A stretch of DNA of 64,000 nt from Pseudomonadota bacterium (GCA_022709365.1 JAKLIY010000002.1:94386-158385); one strand, 5' to 3'. Shown: positions 42,778 to 51,360, counted from the first letter of the stretch. The notes: generated from the sequence alone by a model not told the origin. Program-made: numbers and translations.

Positions 42778-45606
42778 TCAAGCCTCCTCGGTGCTGAGCG
42801 CTGGCGTTGCCCTCATCCCCGCATCCTCTCTCGCTGAGAGAGGGGAGTCGTGCCGGGTGGCCATTTGTCGGCTCCAATAAACCGGGACGTCTCGCCGATA
42901 GCGGCGCATCACCAGATTCGCCAGCAGGCCGGTCCAGCCGGTTTGATGGGCGGCGCCCAACCCTTGGCCAGTGTCGCCGTGGAAGTATTCATAGAATTGC
43001 AGCAGGTCCCGCCAGTGCGGATCGTGCTGGAAGGGGCTGTCGGCAGGGAACGCGGGCATGAGTCCGTTCGAGTCGCGGCGGTAGATGCCCACCAGCCGCT
43101 CGGCGATCAGGGTGGCGATCTCCCGGAGCGTCAGTTCCCGGTTTTCCAGACAGGGCACGGCAATGGTGAAGTTGTCGCCGAGGAAGCGATGGAATTTCTC
43201 CAGCGCCTGAACCAGCGTGTAGTTGGTCGGCAGCCAGATCGGGCCGCGCCAGTTGGAATTGCCGCCGAACAGGCCGGAATTGGATTCGCCAGGCACGTAT
43301 TCGATGATGGCCTCGCCGACGCCGGGCAGCGTTCCCAAGTGTTGGTGGGTGGCGTGGAGGCGGCTGACGCTGCGCACGCCGTGGGGCGACAGGAATTCGT
43401 CCTCGCGCAACAGCCTCTTCAGAATACGCGGCAGCATCCGGTGAGTGACCAGCGACAGCAGATGCTCGCCCCGGTCGTTTTCCCAATCCGGGCAGTTGCA
43501 GATGATGCTGCCGTCGAACACACCGTGACGGTGCTGGCGCAACACTTCGCGGAAGCGTGGCGTCTTGGCCAGCAGGCGTCGGTCCACCACTTCGCAGGCG
43601 AACAGCGGGATCAGCCCGACCCAGGAATACACGTCGATCCGTTGCGTCTGGCCGTCCGGGCAAATCACCAAATCCTTGAAGAAGCCCGCTTCCGGGTCCC
43701 ACAGCGGAATTTCGTTGCCGCCCTGGCCACCGATAGTATGGGCGATGGCGAGGAACTGCTGGTAAATCTGGATGGCGATGGCTTCGTAATCCGGGTCCTC
43801 GGTCGCCAGCTCCAGCGCCATGACTGTCATGTTCAGGGCGAACATCGCCATCCAGCCGGTAGCGTCAGCCTGCTTGAGCGCATAGCCGGCCGGCAACGGG
43901 TGGGAGCGGTCGAACACCGAGATGTTGTCCAGGCCGAGAAACCCGCCCTCGAACACGTTGTTGCCCTCGCTGTCCTTGCGGTTGATCCACCAGGCGTAGT
44001 TCAGCAGCAGCTTGTGAAACACCCGTTCGAGAAAATGGAGATCGCCCCGTCCGCGCTGAACCCGTTCGGCGCGAAACACTTTCAGGGCGCCCATGGCGTG
44101 TACCGGCGGGTTGACGTCGCCGAACGCCCATTCATAGGCGGGAATCTGCCCGTTGGGGTGGAGGTAGTGTTCCTTCAGCACCAGTTCGATCTGGTCCTTG
44201 GCGAAATCGACATCCACCAGCGACAGCGCGGCGCAGTGATAAGCCAGATCCCAAGCCGCGAACCAGGGATATTCCCACTTGTCGGGCATGGAGATGACAT
44301 CAGACGCCTTGAGATGTCGCCAGGTGCGGTTGCGACCCCATTTCCGACTGTCGGGCGGCGGGAAGTGGTCGCCGTCCAGCCAGCGGGCCACGTCGTAATG
44401 AAAGAACTGTTTGCTCCAAATCATGCCCGCCGACGCTTGGCGAAAAATGCGCTGATCCTCGGCTGTAGCCTCGGGCAGCAGTTCGCGATAGAACAAATCC
44501 GCTTCGGACTGGCGGCTGGCGAATACCGCCGAATCGTGGGCGAAAGGCTGCTCCAGCAGTGCGGCGCTCAGTACCAGTTCCACTTGCGTCTGCTGGCCGC
44601 CGGCCACGGTCAGCCTGTGCCAAGCGGCAAACTTGGTGCCTTCCAGACCGGGATTGACCGCGTCCTGTTCGCCGTTGACCACGCGGCGATGGAAACTGTC
44701 CTTGACGTAGGGCGTGGCGTTGGTCAGTCCCCACAACCGCTGGGCGTTATGCTCGTTGTCCGTATACAGCGGCTCGGCGGACTGCCGACCGTACAGATAA
44801 TAGCTGCCCAACGTCGGATGATCGGCGCGCACCGCCCAGTTTGCGCCGTCCGGCGCCGTGAGCGCGCGCAAGGTCGGCTTGACCGGTTTCTGGTCGAACG
44901 GTTCGACCGGATCACCCCGCAGTTCCGCTAACGCTCGCTGCTTCTCTTCGTCGCCCCAGGCCCAGGTGTTGCGGAACCAGAGTTGTGGCAACAGGTGCAG
45001 GGTCGCTTCCTCGGGTCCACGATTGGCGGCGGAAATGTGGATATGAATCTCGTCGGGACCGGCCTTGGCGTAGTTCACATCCACATCCCAGTAACGGTTG
45101 CCCTGGAAAACGCCGGTGTCCAGCAGATTGAACGGCGGGTCCTGCCGGCTCCGACGGCGGTTTTCGTCCACCAGCCCGCCGTAGGGATATTCAGCCTGGG
45201 GATACTTGTACCGATAGTGCAGGTAGCTGTGGCTGGGCGTGGCGTCGAGATAGAAGTAGTACTCTTTCACGTCCTCGCCGTGATTGCCCTGATTGCCGGT
45301 CAGGCCGAACGCCCGCTCCTTGAGGATCGGGTCACGGCCGTTCCACAGGGCGAGGGCGAAGCACAGCCGTTGCTGCTCGTCGCAAATGCCGCCCAAGCCG
45401 TCCTCGTTCCAGCGGTAGGCGCGGGAACGGGACTGGTCGTGGTCGAGGTGTTCCCAAGCTTCGCCGTGGGCGCTGTAATCCTCGCGGACCGTACCCCAGG
45501 CTCGTTCCGCCAGATACGGCCCCCACAGCCGCCAGTTTTCCTGACCTTCATGCTGTCGTTCCAGGCGCAGGCGCTCGGGGTTGTCGATGGGAATCGTGGC
45601 CTTCAT
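42778..45606 (-). CDS. MGH1-type glucosidase (GH63-like, large)
   Basis: 942-residue cytosolic glycosidase: N-terminal super-sandwich (ERAWGTVREDYSAHGEAWEHLDH, AYRWNEDGLGGICD) and an (alpha/alpha)6 barrel with KWEYPWFAAWDLAYH, QIPAYEWAFGDVNPPVHA, GGFLGLDNISVFDRS and NWRGPIWLPTNYTL, the catalytic-core signatures of GH63-like bacterial proteins. The last about 25 residues (DSPLSAREDAGMRA...) come from a palindromic repeat and are not part of the family. It has its own sigma-54 promoter and upstream palindrome (45742-45757, 45835-45848). Probably acts on alpha-glucosides or glycogen-derived oligosaccharides. Confidence 0.9.
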   Translation of the reverse strand: MKATIPIDNPERLRLERQHEGQENWRLWGPYLAERAWGTVREDYSAHGEAWEHLDHDQSRSRAYRWNEDGLGGICDEQQRLCFALALWNGRDPILKERAFGLTGNQGNHGEDVKEYYFYLDATPSHSYLHYRYKYPQAEYPYGGLVDENRRRSRQDPPFNLLDTGVFQGNRYWDVDVNYAKAGPDEIHIHISAANRGPEEATLHLLPQLWFRNTWAWGDEEKQRALAELRGDPVEPFDQKPVKPTLRALTAPDGANWAVRADHPTLGSYYLYGRQSAEPLYTDNEHNAQRLWGLTNATPYVKDSFHRRVVNGEQDAVNPGLEGTKFAAWHRLTVAGGQQTQVELVLSAALLEQPFAHDSAVFASRQSEADLFYRELLPEATAEDQRIFRQASAGMIWSKQFFHYDVARWLDGDHFPPPDSRKWGRNRTWRHLKASDVISMPDKWEYPWFAAWDLAYHCAALSLVDVDFAKDQIELVLKEHYLHPNGQIPAYEWAFGDVNPPVHAMGALKVFRAERVQRGRGDLHFLERVFHKLLLNYAWWINRKDSEGNNVFEGGFLGLDNISVFDRSHPLPAGYALKQADATGWMAMFALNMTVMALELATEDPDYEAIAIQIYQQFLAIAHTIGGQGGNEIPLWDPEAGFFKDLVICPDGQTQRIDVYSWVGLIPLFACEVVDRRLLAKTPRFREVLRQHRHGVFDGSIICNCPDWENDRGEHLLSLVTHRMLPRILKRLLREDEFLSPHGVRSVSRLHATHQHLGTLPGVGEAIIEYVPGESNSGLFGGNSNWRGPIWLPTNYTLVQALEKFHRFLGDNFTIAVPCLENRELTLREIATLIAERLVGIYRRDSNGLMPAFPADSPFQHDPHWRDLLQFYEYFHGDTGQGLGAAHQTGWTGLLANLVMRRYRRDVPVYWSRQMATRHDSPLSAREDAGMRATPALSTEEA
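42812..42862. repeat. Palindromic repeat at the glucosidase 3' end
   Basis: CCTCTCTCGCTGAGAGAGG with flanking CCTCATCCCCGCAT and GTGCCGGGTGG, a dispersed extragenic-palindrome type sequence. It is read through as the C-terminal tail of the glucosidase. Confidence 0.5.
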
Positions 45607-45741
45607 TAGGGTTTCTCCAGAATAGGGGTTGCGAGTGCTGAGAAGTCGTTCGTGACCGACGAGCCATTACCTCATTTCTGAGGAAAATTCCTTGCCAGGG
45701 AATGAAATAGCTCTATCGATCAAGTGTTCGTCACTCGAAGC

Positions 45742-45757
45742 AGCAACGCTTATGCCA
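45742..45757 (-). promoter_or_regulatory. Sigma-54 promoter of the glucosidase
   Basis: The minus strand reads TGGCATAAGCGTTGCT, with -24 GG and -12 GC exactly 10 bp apart. The leader to ATG 45606 is about 125 nt. Confidence 0.75.
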
Positions 45758-45777
45758 CTGGAGAAATTTAAAATAAC

Positions 45778-46038
45778 TTATTGATAATTAAAAATATAAA
45801 TCTGGAATGTTGAACGTTGGCCGAGGATGGAGACTGCGAAATATCGCAGAACCGCTAAATGCAGTGGTTTTGGCAATGATTCCCGAAAAGCGGCCAAACT
45901 CTGCTGCTCTACTGGCGAGGAGCTATACTTGTGACAACAATCCAGGTAAAGGCGCAGCCACTGGTGAGAATGCAGACGTTGCCCGGTTAGGATGTTTTGC
46001 TGCGCCAACCGCGCCTCGTAGCGCCGGGTCAGCTCCAA
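45778..46038 (-). pseudogene. Truncated integron-type tyrosine recombinase (intI relic)
   Basis: From TTG 46038 the peptide ELTRRYEARLAQQNILTGQ and HSHQWLRLYLDCCHKY, with SLAAFRESL, resembles the N-terminal SAM-like DNA-binding domain of integron-type/tyrosine recombinases (usual pattern KWLRYYLDFCHKY). Homology stops near 45874, where the reading runs into the glucosidase regulatory region; the catalytic R-H-R-Y domain is absent. The frame is also open for some 30 codons upstream of 46038. It is transcribed away from the cassettes, as intI always is relative to its array. The identity is by eye and needs a profile search. Confidence 0.55.
45831..45875. promoter_or_regulatory. Putative upstream activator site (shared with the 56.9-kb and 59.7-kb promoters)
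   Basis: Palindrome TGCGA-AATA-TCGCA (45835-45848) followed by ACCGCTAAATGCAGTGGTTT. It aligns over about 45 bp with 57071-57115, which has the same position relative to another sigma-54 promoter. It lies about 90 bp upstream of -24. Confidence 0.6.
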
Positions 46039-46145
46039 GGAGACGGCGAGCAGGGCGGGGGTTCCAGGGTTGGAAGACTGGCGATGAATGTTATGCTGTT
46101 GGTAAAAACCAGCATGATCAAGTAGTTCCTATCAACCACGTCCGG

Positions 46146-46174
46146 TTATGGTAGATAGGCGGAAACTATATAAT
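46146..46174 (+). promoter_or_regulatory. Candidate cassette promoter (Pc) of array 2
   Basis: Perfect -10 TATAAT at 46169-46174 with a weak -35 TTATGG at 46146-46151 (17-bp spacer). It faces the cassettes and lies six bases before the first recombination point at 46180, between the intI relic and the array, where Pc/attI is expected. Confidence 0.5.
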
Positions 46175-46179
46175 CACTG

Positions 46180-46338
46180 GTTGTCGCGGACGCTTCGCGC
46201 CCGCGACAACGGGGCGGCGGATGGCATCCGCTGCTTGCGCGGCGCGAAGCGCCGCACAACCACGCGGATCAAGCCGATCTCGGCCGTCAAAGCCTTCGGC
46301 TTTTCCGCCCTCGCGGCTTATCCGCCGCCCTGTTAGGC
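46180..46338 (+). repeat. attC: 159-bp attC-only cassette, copy 1
   Basis: Starts GTTGTCGCGGACGCTTCGCG and ends GTTAGGC (46332-46338). Inside, CGACAAC followed by GGGGCGGCGGAT pairs with ATCCGCCGCCC just before the right core, giving a very long attC-like hairpin. Copy 2 (50358-50516) has the same length with few differences; a third, cut copy starts at 51695. No ORF. Confidence 0.8.
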
Positions 46339-46376
46339 CGTTTGCCTGTAACTACCCCTGTCAAGAGCTAAATTAA

Positions 46377-47207
46377 ATGACCGAAAAAGAAAAATTTACA
46401 AGGAAACTTGAAGTGTTTGTCTCTGAACTAAGCGGTCATGTCAGTACCAATGATGGACAATGGACTGTTAAAGGATTCATTGATATTTTCAAGAATGTTT
46501 ACACAATCTCATCAGATACTAAAATTGTGTCAAAAATTCTTGAAATTCACATCTTCCCAAAGATTCTTGCGTTTGCACAAGCCAACGAATACAAGATTGT
46601 TCTTGCTGAACACCAAAATTACTATCCTGATATATCGTTTGTTAAAGCCTGCGACGAGTCCATAAAGTTTGCTGTTGACTTAAAAACTACTTATAGAAAC
46701 TTAAAAAAACCAAATCTATGCAATGGTTTTACGCTTGGTTCTCATGGTGAGTATTTTGAGAAAAGGACAAGCACCAAAAATATCCAGTTTCCTTATAGTT
46801 CTTACTCTGGGCATTTCTGTCTTGGCATTATTTATGATAGGGCTGATGGGATGACTATAGATGAAACGAAAACTTACGATATTAATAAATTACATTCAAT
46901 TACTTCTGTTGTGAAAAATTTTCAATTTTTTGTTACTGAAAAATGGAAGATTGCAAGTGATAAAGGTGGAAGTGGTAATACAGCTAATATTGGAAGCATT
47001 AATAATATTAGTGATATAATCAACGGACAAGGAATTTTTTCAAAACTTGGCGAAAATTGGTTTGATGATTACTGGATGAATTACAAAAAAATTATAATCC
47101 CGGATGGAAAAGGAGGAACAAAAAAGATATCCACTCTTCGAGGGTTTGTTGAATACAGAAATGGGGATGTTAGTTTAATTGTAGAGAAAAGGAACTGTGA
47201 AGAATGA
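46377..47207 (+). CDS. EcoRV-like type II restriction endonuclease
   Basis: 276-residue homologue of EcoRV. The PD-(D/E)xK centre is NYYPDISF (Asp85) and AVDLKTTYR (Asp101, Lys103), equivalent to EcoRV Asp74/Asp90/Lys92. The base-reading loop GGSGNTANIGSI (197-208) is nearly identical to EcoRV's GSGNTTNIGSI, which predicts cleavage of GATATC. EcoRV is about 245 residues; extra length is mainly in the middle and end. GC content is around 33%, far below the flanks. The stop overlaps the methyltransferase start (ATGA). First protein-coding cassette behind the putative Pc. Confidence 0.92.
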   Translation: MTEKEKFTRKLEVFVSELSGHVSTNDGQWTVKGFIDIFKNVYTISSDTKIVSKILEIHIFPKILAFAQANEYKIVLAEHQNYYPDISFVKACDESIKFAVDLKTTYRNLKKPNLCNGFTLGSHGEYFEKRTSTKNIQFPYSSYSGHFCLGIIYDRADGMTIDETKTYDINKLHSITSVVKNFQFFVTEKWKIASDKGGSGNTANIGSINNISDIINGQGIFSKLGENWFDDYWMNYKKIIIPDGKGGTKKISTLRGFVEYRNGDVSLIVEKRNCEE

Positions 47208-48148
47208 ATAATAACAAGATAAGTATACCTCCCATAAAATCACAAGGCATAAAAACTAAACTTGTGCCTTGGATAAAAAGCATTATCCCAAGTAATTTTA
47301 CGGGTGCTTGGATTGAGCCATTTATGGGAACTGGTTCTGTTGCATTCAATATTTCATCACAGAAAGCAATTCTTTGTGACACAAATCCGCATTTAATAAA
47401 TTTTTATTCATGTATTGCTGCAAGCGAAATAACTCCTGAGATTGTTAAAAAATATCTGGTCTATGAAGGCGAAAAATTATTATCAATAGGTGAAAATCAT
47501 TACTATTTCGTAAGAGATAGATTTAACTCACATGGTTCACCTCTCGATTTTCTATTTTTAAATAGGGCAGGATTTAATGGAATGATTAGATTCAACCGAA
47601 AAGGTGAATTAAACATCCCTTTTTGCAGAAAATCACATCGATTTGCTCAAGCATATGTAACAAAGATTGTTAATCAAGTTGATTTTGTTAGCAAGCTACT
47701 AAAAGCAAAGCAATTTACTTTCAAATGCCAAGATTTTTCTCAAACAATTCAAGAAGCGACGCTAAATGATATTATTTATTGTGACCCACCTTATATAGAC
47801 AGACATGTTGACTACTATAATGGATGGAACGAATTTTATGAAAAAAAGCTTTTTGAAAATCTTTTAAGGTTTAATGGAAAGTTTATTTTATCAACATGGC
47901 ATCATAACGATTATCGTAAAAATGAATATATTGATTTGTTATGGTCAAGGTTTAGCGTTCTTACCCGAGAGCATTTTTATCATGTTGGCGGGAAAGAAGA
48001 AAATAGAAACCCAGTTATTGAGGCGCTAGTTACAAACTTTATTGCTGTGGAAGCCGAACATCATAAAAAGAGTTTTATTCAATATACGCTTCTTGAAAAA
48101 ACTGTGGATTACACAGTGGATAATATGGAATTAAATCGACGAGCCTAA
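47204..48148 (+). CDS. D12-class adenine-N6 DNA methyltransferase (EcoRV type)
   Basis: 314 residues, Dam/EcoRV methylase family. SAM motif WIEPFMGTGSVAFN, catalytic DPPY in IIYCDPPYIDRHVDYY, and N-terminal PPIKSQGIKTKLVPWI. Protects the site cut by the preceding endonuclease, presumably GATATC. Gene order R then M with a 4-bp overlap is unusual for safe establishment, so the methylase may have extra internal promoters. Its stop TAA lies in GCCTAAC (48143-48149), an attC left core, so R and M entered as one cassette. Confidence 0.92.
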   Translation: MNNNKISIPPIKSQGIKTKLVPWIKSIIPSNFTGAWIEPFMGTGSVAFNISSQKAILCDTNPHLINFYSCIAASEITPEIVKKYLVYEGEKLLSIGENHYYFVRDRFNSHGSPLDFLFLNRAGFNGMIRFNRKGELNIPFCRKSHRFAQAYVTKIVNQVDFVSKLLKAKQFTFKCQDFSQTIQEATLNDIIYCDPPYIDRHVDYYNGWNEFYEKKLFENLLRFNGKFILSTWHHNDYRKNEYIDLLWSRFSVLTREHFYHVGGKEENRNPVIEALVTNFIAVEAEHHKKSFIQYTLLEKTVDYTVDNMELNRRA

Positions 48149-48195
48149 CTTATTTGCCTGTGCTACATACTGCAAAGCAAGTGAATAAAATAGCT
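48143..48195 (+). repeat. Decayed attC after the restriction-modification cassette
   Basis: Left core GCCTAAC (48143-48149) followed by a partly palindromic TTATTTGC...GCAAGTGAATAA; no GTTRRRY right core before the next gene at 48275. Confidence 0.4.
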
Positions 48196-48274
48196 AGTCA
48201 TGTGAGTGTAAAGATGCTTACACTTAAAGACACCCTTTTGTCTATGACCGGTAAAACTGGAATGAGGTAAAGTA

Positions 48275-50086
48275 ATGAAGATTTCAAAAATCGAGATTTT
48301 TAATTATAGGGGAATTAAAGAAGCTCAAGAAATACCTCTCAGCGATTTTTCATCAATCGTTGGAAAAAATGACTCTGGGAAGTCGATCATTCTAAATGCT
48401 ATTGCTTCGTTTTTAAATCTGAAAGAATACCCAATCACAAATTCTGATTTTAATAGTCAAGAAAATCCAATAGAAATATCATGCACATTTAGATCAGAAA
48501 ACTTATCGGAGATTCTTGCATCGAAGATAAAAAGCAAAATCAAGAAAATTGACGGGCTTGATGAATTCCTTACTGATTTAATAATAGATGGGCAAATTAC
48601 GATTAAAAAAACAATAAATACTCCAAAAAAATCATTTGACTATGAACAAATTTTAATAACAGATTATGATTCTGATGATTTTGCATTTTTGTATGGAAAG
48701 GCTGACGAGGAACTGACAAATATTTTGAATAACTTTAAGATTACAATCCCTGTTCAAGGTACTGGAAGAAACTCAAAACTAGAAAAAATAAAGCGAATTA
48801 AAGAATACTGTAGCTCCAAAGGAATCAAAAAAAGCGCAAAATTCATTAACGACGATTACAAAATCTGCTCATTATTGCCCGATGTTGAGCTTTTCAAGGC
48901 AGACTATGGCTTAGAAGCTGATACTAAATTCAAATCAAATTCGGTCAGTGAAATAATTGAATATTTAGACCAAGAATGCCAAGTTGAGAAGAAGCTTGCT
49001 ATTGTAGAATATGAAATAGCAAGTGAAATGCAAAAAGAAGCGCAATCTGTTAAGAAATACATGAACGACTATGTATCGAATTTGAAAAAAGTTGAAATTA
49101 TACCAACGATTGTCTGGAAAGATGCAATAAAAAGTGTTGATGTTTCTTTTCAATTCGATGGGGATTTAAAACCCATACCAATGAGTCACAAGGGCGCAGG
49201 ATATAGAAGGCTTTTTATGGTTGCCCGTTTTCGATATTTAGCTGAAAAGAATAAGGGATTAAATATTGTCTACCTAATTGAAGAACCTGAAACATTCTTA
49301 CATCCTTCTGCACAAAACGATTTACTGAATGCTTTTCGAGATCTGTCTGAAGACAAACAGGTAATAATCACAACACATAGCCCCGTTTTTGCAGGTGCTA
49401 CCAATATTGAATCAGTAATTTTGTGCAAAAAATACTATGGATCAACTTATGAACATTACGGTACGAATGGGCGAGAAGCATTTATAGATAATATCGTAAA
49501 AGAATTAGGTATAAAGCCATCTTATAACCTTCGTGATTGCCATGAAAAAATTGTTTTTGTGGAAAGCCATAATGATGCAAGATTCTATAATCTTATTTGT
49601 CAGTGTCTAATTGGAAAGAACATCCTGAATAATAAAAAAGTACTAGTACTACCATTTGGTGGAGGTGAAGATATTGACAGTTTTCTAAATATCGATTACT
49701 TCGATAATTCTGGACGGGATTTATATCTCATAATAGATAGCGATAAACATCAAGACAAACTTGAGAAACAAACACAACGAGCAACAAATTTCCAGAGTAT
49801 AAAACCAAAAGGTAAATCATATGTCCTGAAAAAGAGTTGTCTTGAAAATTACTATCATCATCGGGCATTTGAACTTACATATGGCCTTCCAGAAAATAGC
49901 TTCCCAATTATTGATGATAAAGAAAACGTAAAAATGATTATAAAAAAATACAAAATTGATAATATTCTGGCTCAGAACATAAAGGAAAAGAATAATTTTG
50001 ATGTATTCGAAGCAATGACAAAAGAAGAGTGGGAAGAAGTTATTGAGGATAAATTGCTTGAATTTATAAAAGAAATTGTGCAATAG
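48275..50086 (+). CDS. OLD-family ATPase-TOPRIM endonuclease, stand-alone
   Basis: 603 residues. N-terminal ABC-type ATPase: FSSIVGKNDSGKSIIL (Walker A, 30-37), a helical insert, then YLIEEPETFLHPSAQNDLL (signature/Walker B) and TTHSPVFAG (H-loop). C-terminal TOPRIM: IVFVESHNDARFY and LYLIIDSDKH, the Glu and DxD metal residues. This is the class 1 OLD layout, also seen in GajA, but no GajB helicase or other partner is adjacent. Probable anti-phage nuclease. AT-rich (about 32% GC) and located between attC remnants, so it is cassette-borne defence. Confidence 0.88.
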   Translation: MKISKIEIFNYRGIKEAQEIPLSDFSSIVGKNDSGKSIILNAIASFLNLKEYPITNSDFNSQENPIEISCTFRSENLSEILASKIKSKIKKIDGLDEFLTDLIIDGQITIKKTINTPKKSFDYEQILITDYDSDDFAFLYGKADEELTNILNNFKITIPVQGTGRNSKLEKIKRIKEYCSSKGIKKSAKFINDDYKICSLLPDVELFKADYGLEADTKFKSNSVSEIIEYLDQECQVEKKLAIVEYEIASEMQKEAQSVKKYMNDYVSNLKKVEIIPTIVWKDAIKSVDVSFQFDGDLKPIPMSHKGAGYRRLFMVARFRYLAEKNKGLNIVYLIEEPETFLHPSAQNDLLNAFRDLSEDKQVIITTHSPVFAGATNIESVILCKKYYGSTYEHYGTNGREAFIDNIVKELGIKPSYNLRDCHEKIVFVESHNDARFYNLICQCLIGKNILNNKKVLVLPFGGGEDIDSFLNIDYFDNSGRDLYLIIDSDKHQDKLEKQTQRATNFQSIKPKGKSYVLKKSCLENYYHHRAFELTYGLPENSFPIIDDKENVKMIIKKYKIDNILAQNIKEKNNFDVFEAMTKEEWEEVIEDKLLEFIKEIVQ

Positions 50087-50130
50087 TAGAATAGGTAAAA
50101 TTCTTATCATTTCCCGATAGTTCTAGCCGC

Positions 50131-50177
50131 GTAGGTTGGGCTGTTGTCTTTTTGACAACCCAACATTCAATCAACCG
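50131..50177 (+). repeat. Palindromic element abutting attC (copy 3)
   Basis: GTAGGTTGGGCTGTTGTC, TTTTT, GACAACCCAACATTC, then AATCAACCG immediately before GCCTAAC (50178-50184). The stem bases co-vary with copies 1 and 2 (TTGCC/GGCAA becomes TTGTC/GACAA), so base pairing is conserved. Confidence 0.75.
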
Positions 50178-50267
50178 GCCTAACAGTCATGTCAGGTCTT
50201 GACACCCCCGACGATGACAAGTAGGCCCCCGCCGCAGGACGAACTCAGAATGAACGTTCAACATCGT
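50178..50267 (+). other. Cassette debris with half attC
   Basis: GCCTAAC at 50178-50184 opens an attC-like left arm but no right core follows before the next attC at 50268. No ORF. Confidence 0.4.
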
Positions 50268-50364
50268 GCCTAACTGGCTGCTGCACCGGAGACCGCGCCA
50301 TAGCCCGTTGTGGCACTTGAACGCTCATCAAGTGGCGCGGCCCCGGTGAGCAAAGTCGTTGTCG
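50268..50364 (+). repeat. attC: attC recombination site (97 bp) joined to the 159-bp element
   Basis: GCCTAAC at 50268-50274, arms TGCACCGGAGACCGCGCC and GGCGCGGCCCCGGTGAGCA, and GTT at 50358-50360. The right core continues as GTTGTCG, the start of the 159-bp element, which is the junction expected when one cassette is followed by another. Confidence 0.85.
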
Positions 50365-50516
50365 CGGACGCTTCGCGCCCGCGACAACGGGGCGGCGGAT
50401 TCCATCCGCTGCTTGCGCGGCGCGAAGCGCCGCACAACCACGCGGATGAAGCCGACCTCGGCCGTCAAAGCCTTCGGCTTTTCCGCCCTCGCGGCTTATC
50501 CGCCGCCCCGTTGGGT
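50358..50516 (+). repeat. attC: 159-bp attC-only cassette, copy 2
   Basis: Near-identical to 46180-46338. Right core GTTGGGT (50510-50516). Arms GGGGCGGCGGAT and ATCCGCCGCCCC are perfectly complementary here. Confidence 0.8.
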
Positions 50517-50597
50517 CGGTGCCGTGGGTTGGGATGAGATTGCGAACTCCAACATTTTCAATGGGACAATCTTTTTTCGAACATAGGAATAATTTCC

Positions 50598-50819
50598 ATG
50601 ATATTGAATGCCGTTATCGAAAAAGACGAATTTGGCTATTTTGCCCAAATTTCCGAATTAAAAGGCTGCGTAACACAAGGTAATACTTACGAGGAAGTGC
50701 TTTTGAATATTCAAGAGGCTGCTGAACTATATTTAGAAAGCCTTAAAACAGAAGAATTACATGCGCTTCAAAAGCGCAAGGTAATCATATCGCCCATAGA
50801 AGTCGCTATCCATGCCTGA
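50598..50819 (+). CDS. hicB: HicB-family antitoxin (array 2)
   Basis: 73 residues: MILNAVIEKDEFGYFAQISELKG and CVTQGNTYEEVLLNIQEAAELYLES, the HicB core. It overlaps hicA by 8 bp. Confidence 0.88.
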   Translation: MILNAVIEKDEFGYFAQISELKGCVTQGNTYEEVLLNIQEAAELYLESLKTEELHALQKRKVIISPIEVAIHA

Positions 50820-51021
50820 ATATCCAAGGCTTACCGCAAAAGAAGCAGACAAGCTTCTTCTCCTTAGTGGGTTTATTTTAGATCGGCAAAAAGGTAGTCA
50901 TCGGATTTATATCAAGAAAATTTATCGGATGGTTTTGCCCAGTCATGCTGGAGAAATATTACATCCAAAAATCATCAAACAACTTTTTGAAGTCATTGAT
51001 GAAGCTGAGGACAAAGCCTAA
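50812..51021 (+). CDS. hicA: HicA-family toxin (array 2), intact
   Basis: 69 residues: LTAKEADKLLLLSGF, KGSHRIYIKK with the catalytic His, VLPSHAGEILHPKIIKQLFEV. This is the only hicA in the window with an uninterrupted frame. The stop TAA is inside the attC left core GCCTAAC (51016-51022). Confidence 0.88.
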   Translation: MPEYPRLTAKEADKLLLLSGFILDRQKGSHRIYIKKIYRMVLPSHAGEILHPKIIKQLFEVIDEAEDKA

Positions 51022-51075
51022 CTGGGCGTTGCACCTGACCGTGCTACGCACGGCAGGTGAACAAAGTTGTTAGGC
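51016..51075 (+). repeat. attC: attC recombination site (60 bp)
   Basis: GCCTAAC (51016-51022) and GTTAGGC (51069-51075); inner hairpin CACCTGACCGTGC/GCACGGCAGGTG. Confidence 0.9.
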
Positions 51076-51097
51076 AAATGATAAAGAGCGAAATTAG

Positions 51098-51355
51098 ATG
51101 TCTATTATCAGTAGATTTCTTGGAATAATCATCGCCACGTATTGGGACGATCATTCACCTCCACATTTTCATGCAAAGTACGGTGAATATGAGATCACGG
51201 TTAGCATTACTACAGGTGTAGTCGAAGGAAAGTTCCCAAAAAGAGCGCTGCGCCACGTGTTGGAATGGTATGAGCTTCACAAAGAGGAACTCCTGGAAAA
51301 TTGGAACCTTTGTCAACGAAGTGAAAGTCCCAAACTAATCGAACCACTGGAGTAG
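51098..51355 (+). CDS. DUF4160 protein (putative toxin-antitoxin member)
   Basis: 85 residues with the DUF4160 core ATYWDDHSPPHFHAKYGEYE and a C-terminal helix. It is paired with a DUF2442 gene 5 bp downstream, a recurrent two-gene module regarded as a toxin-antitoxin candidate. Which member is toxic is not known from sequence. Confidence 0.85.
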   Translation: MSIISRFLGIIIATYWDDHSPPHFHAKYGEYEITVSITTGVVEGKFPKRALRHVLEWYELHKEELLENWNLCQRSESPKLIEPLE

Positions 51356-51360
51356 AGGTC

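Noticed and set aside
48275..50086. Calling the OLD gene a Gabija or PARIS system
   Set aside because: No UvrD-like GajB or separate AriB partner is adjacent; only the general OLD ATPase-TOPRIM architecture is supported.
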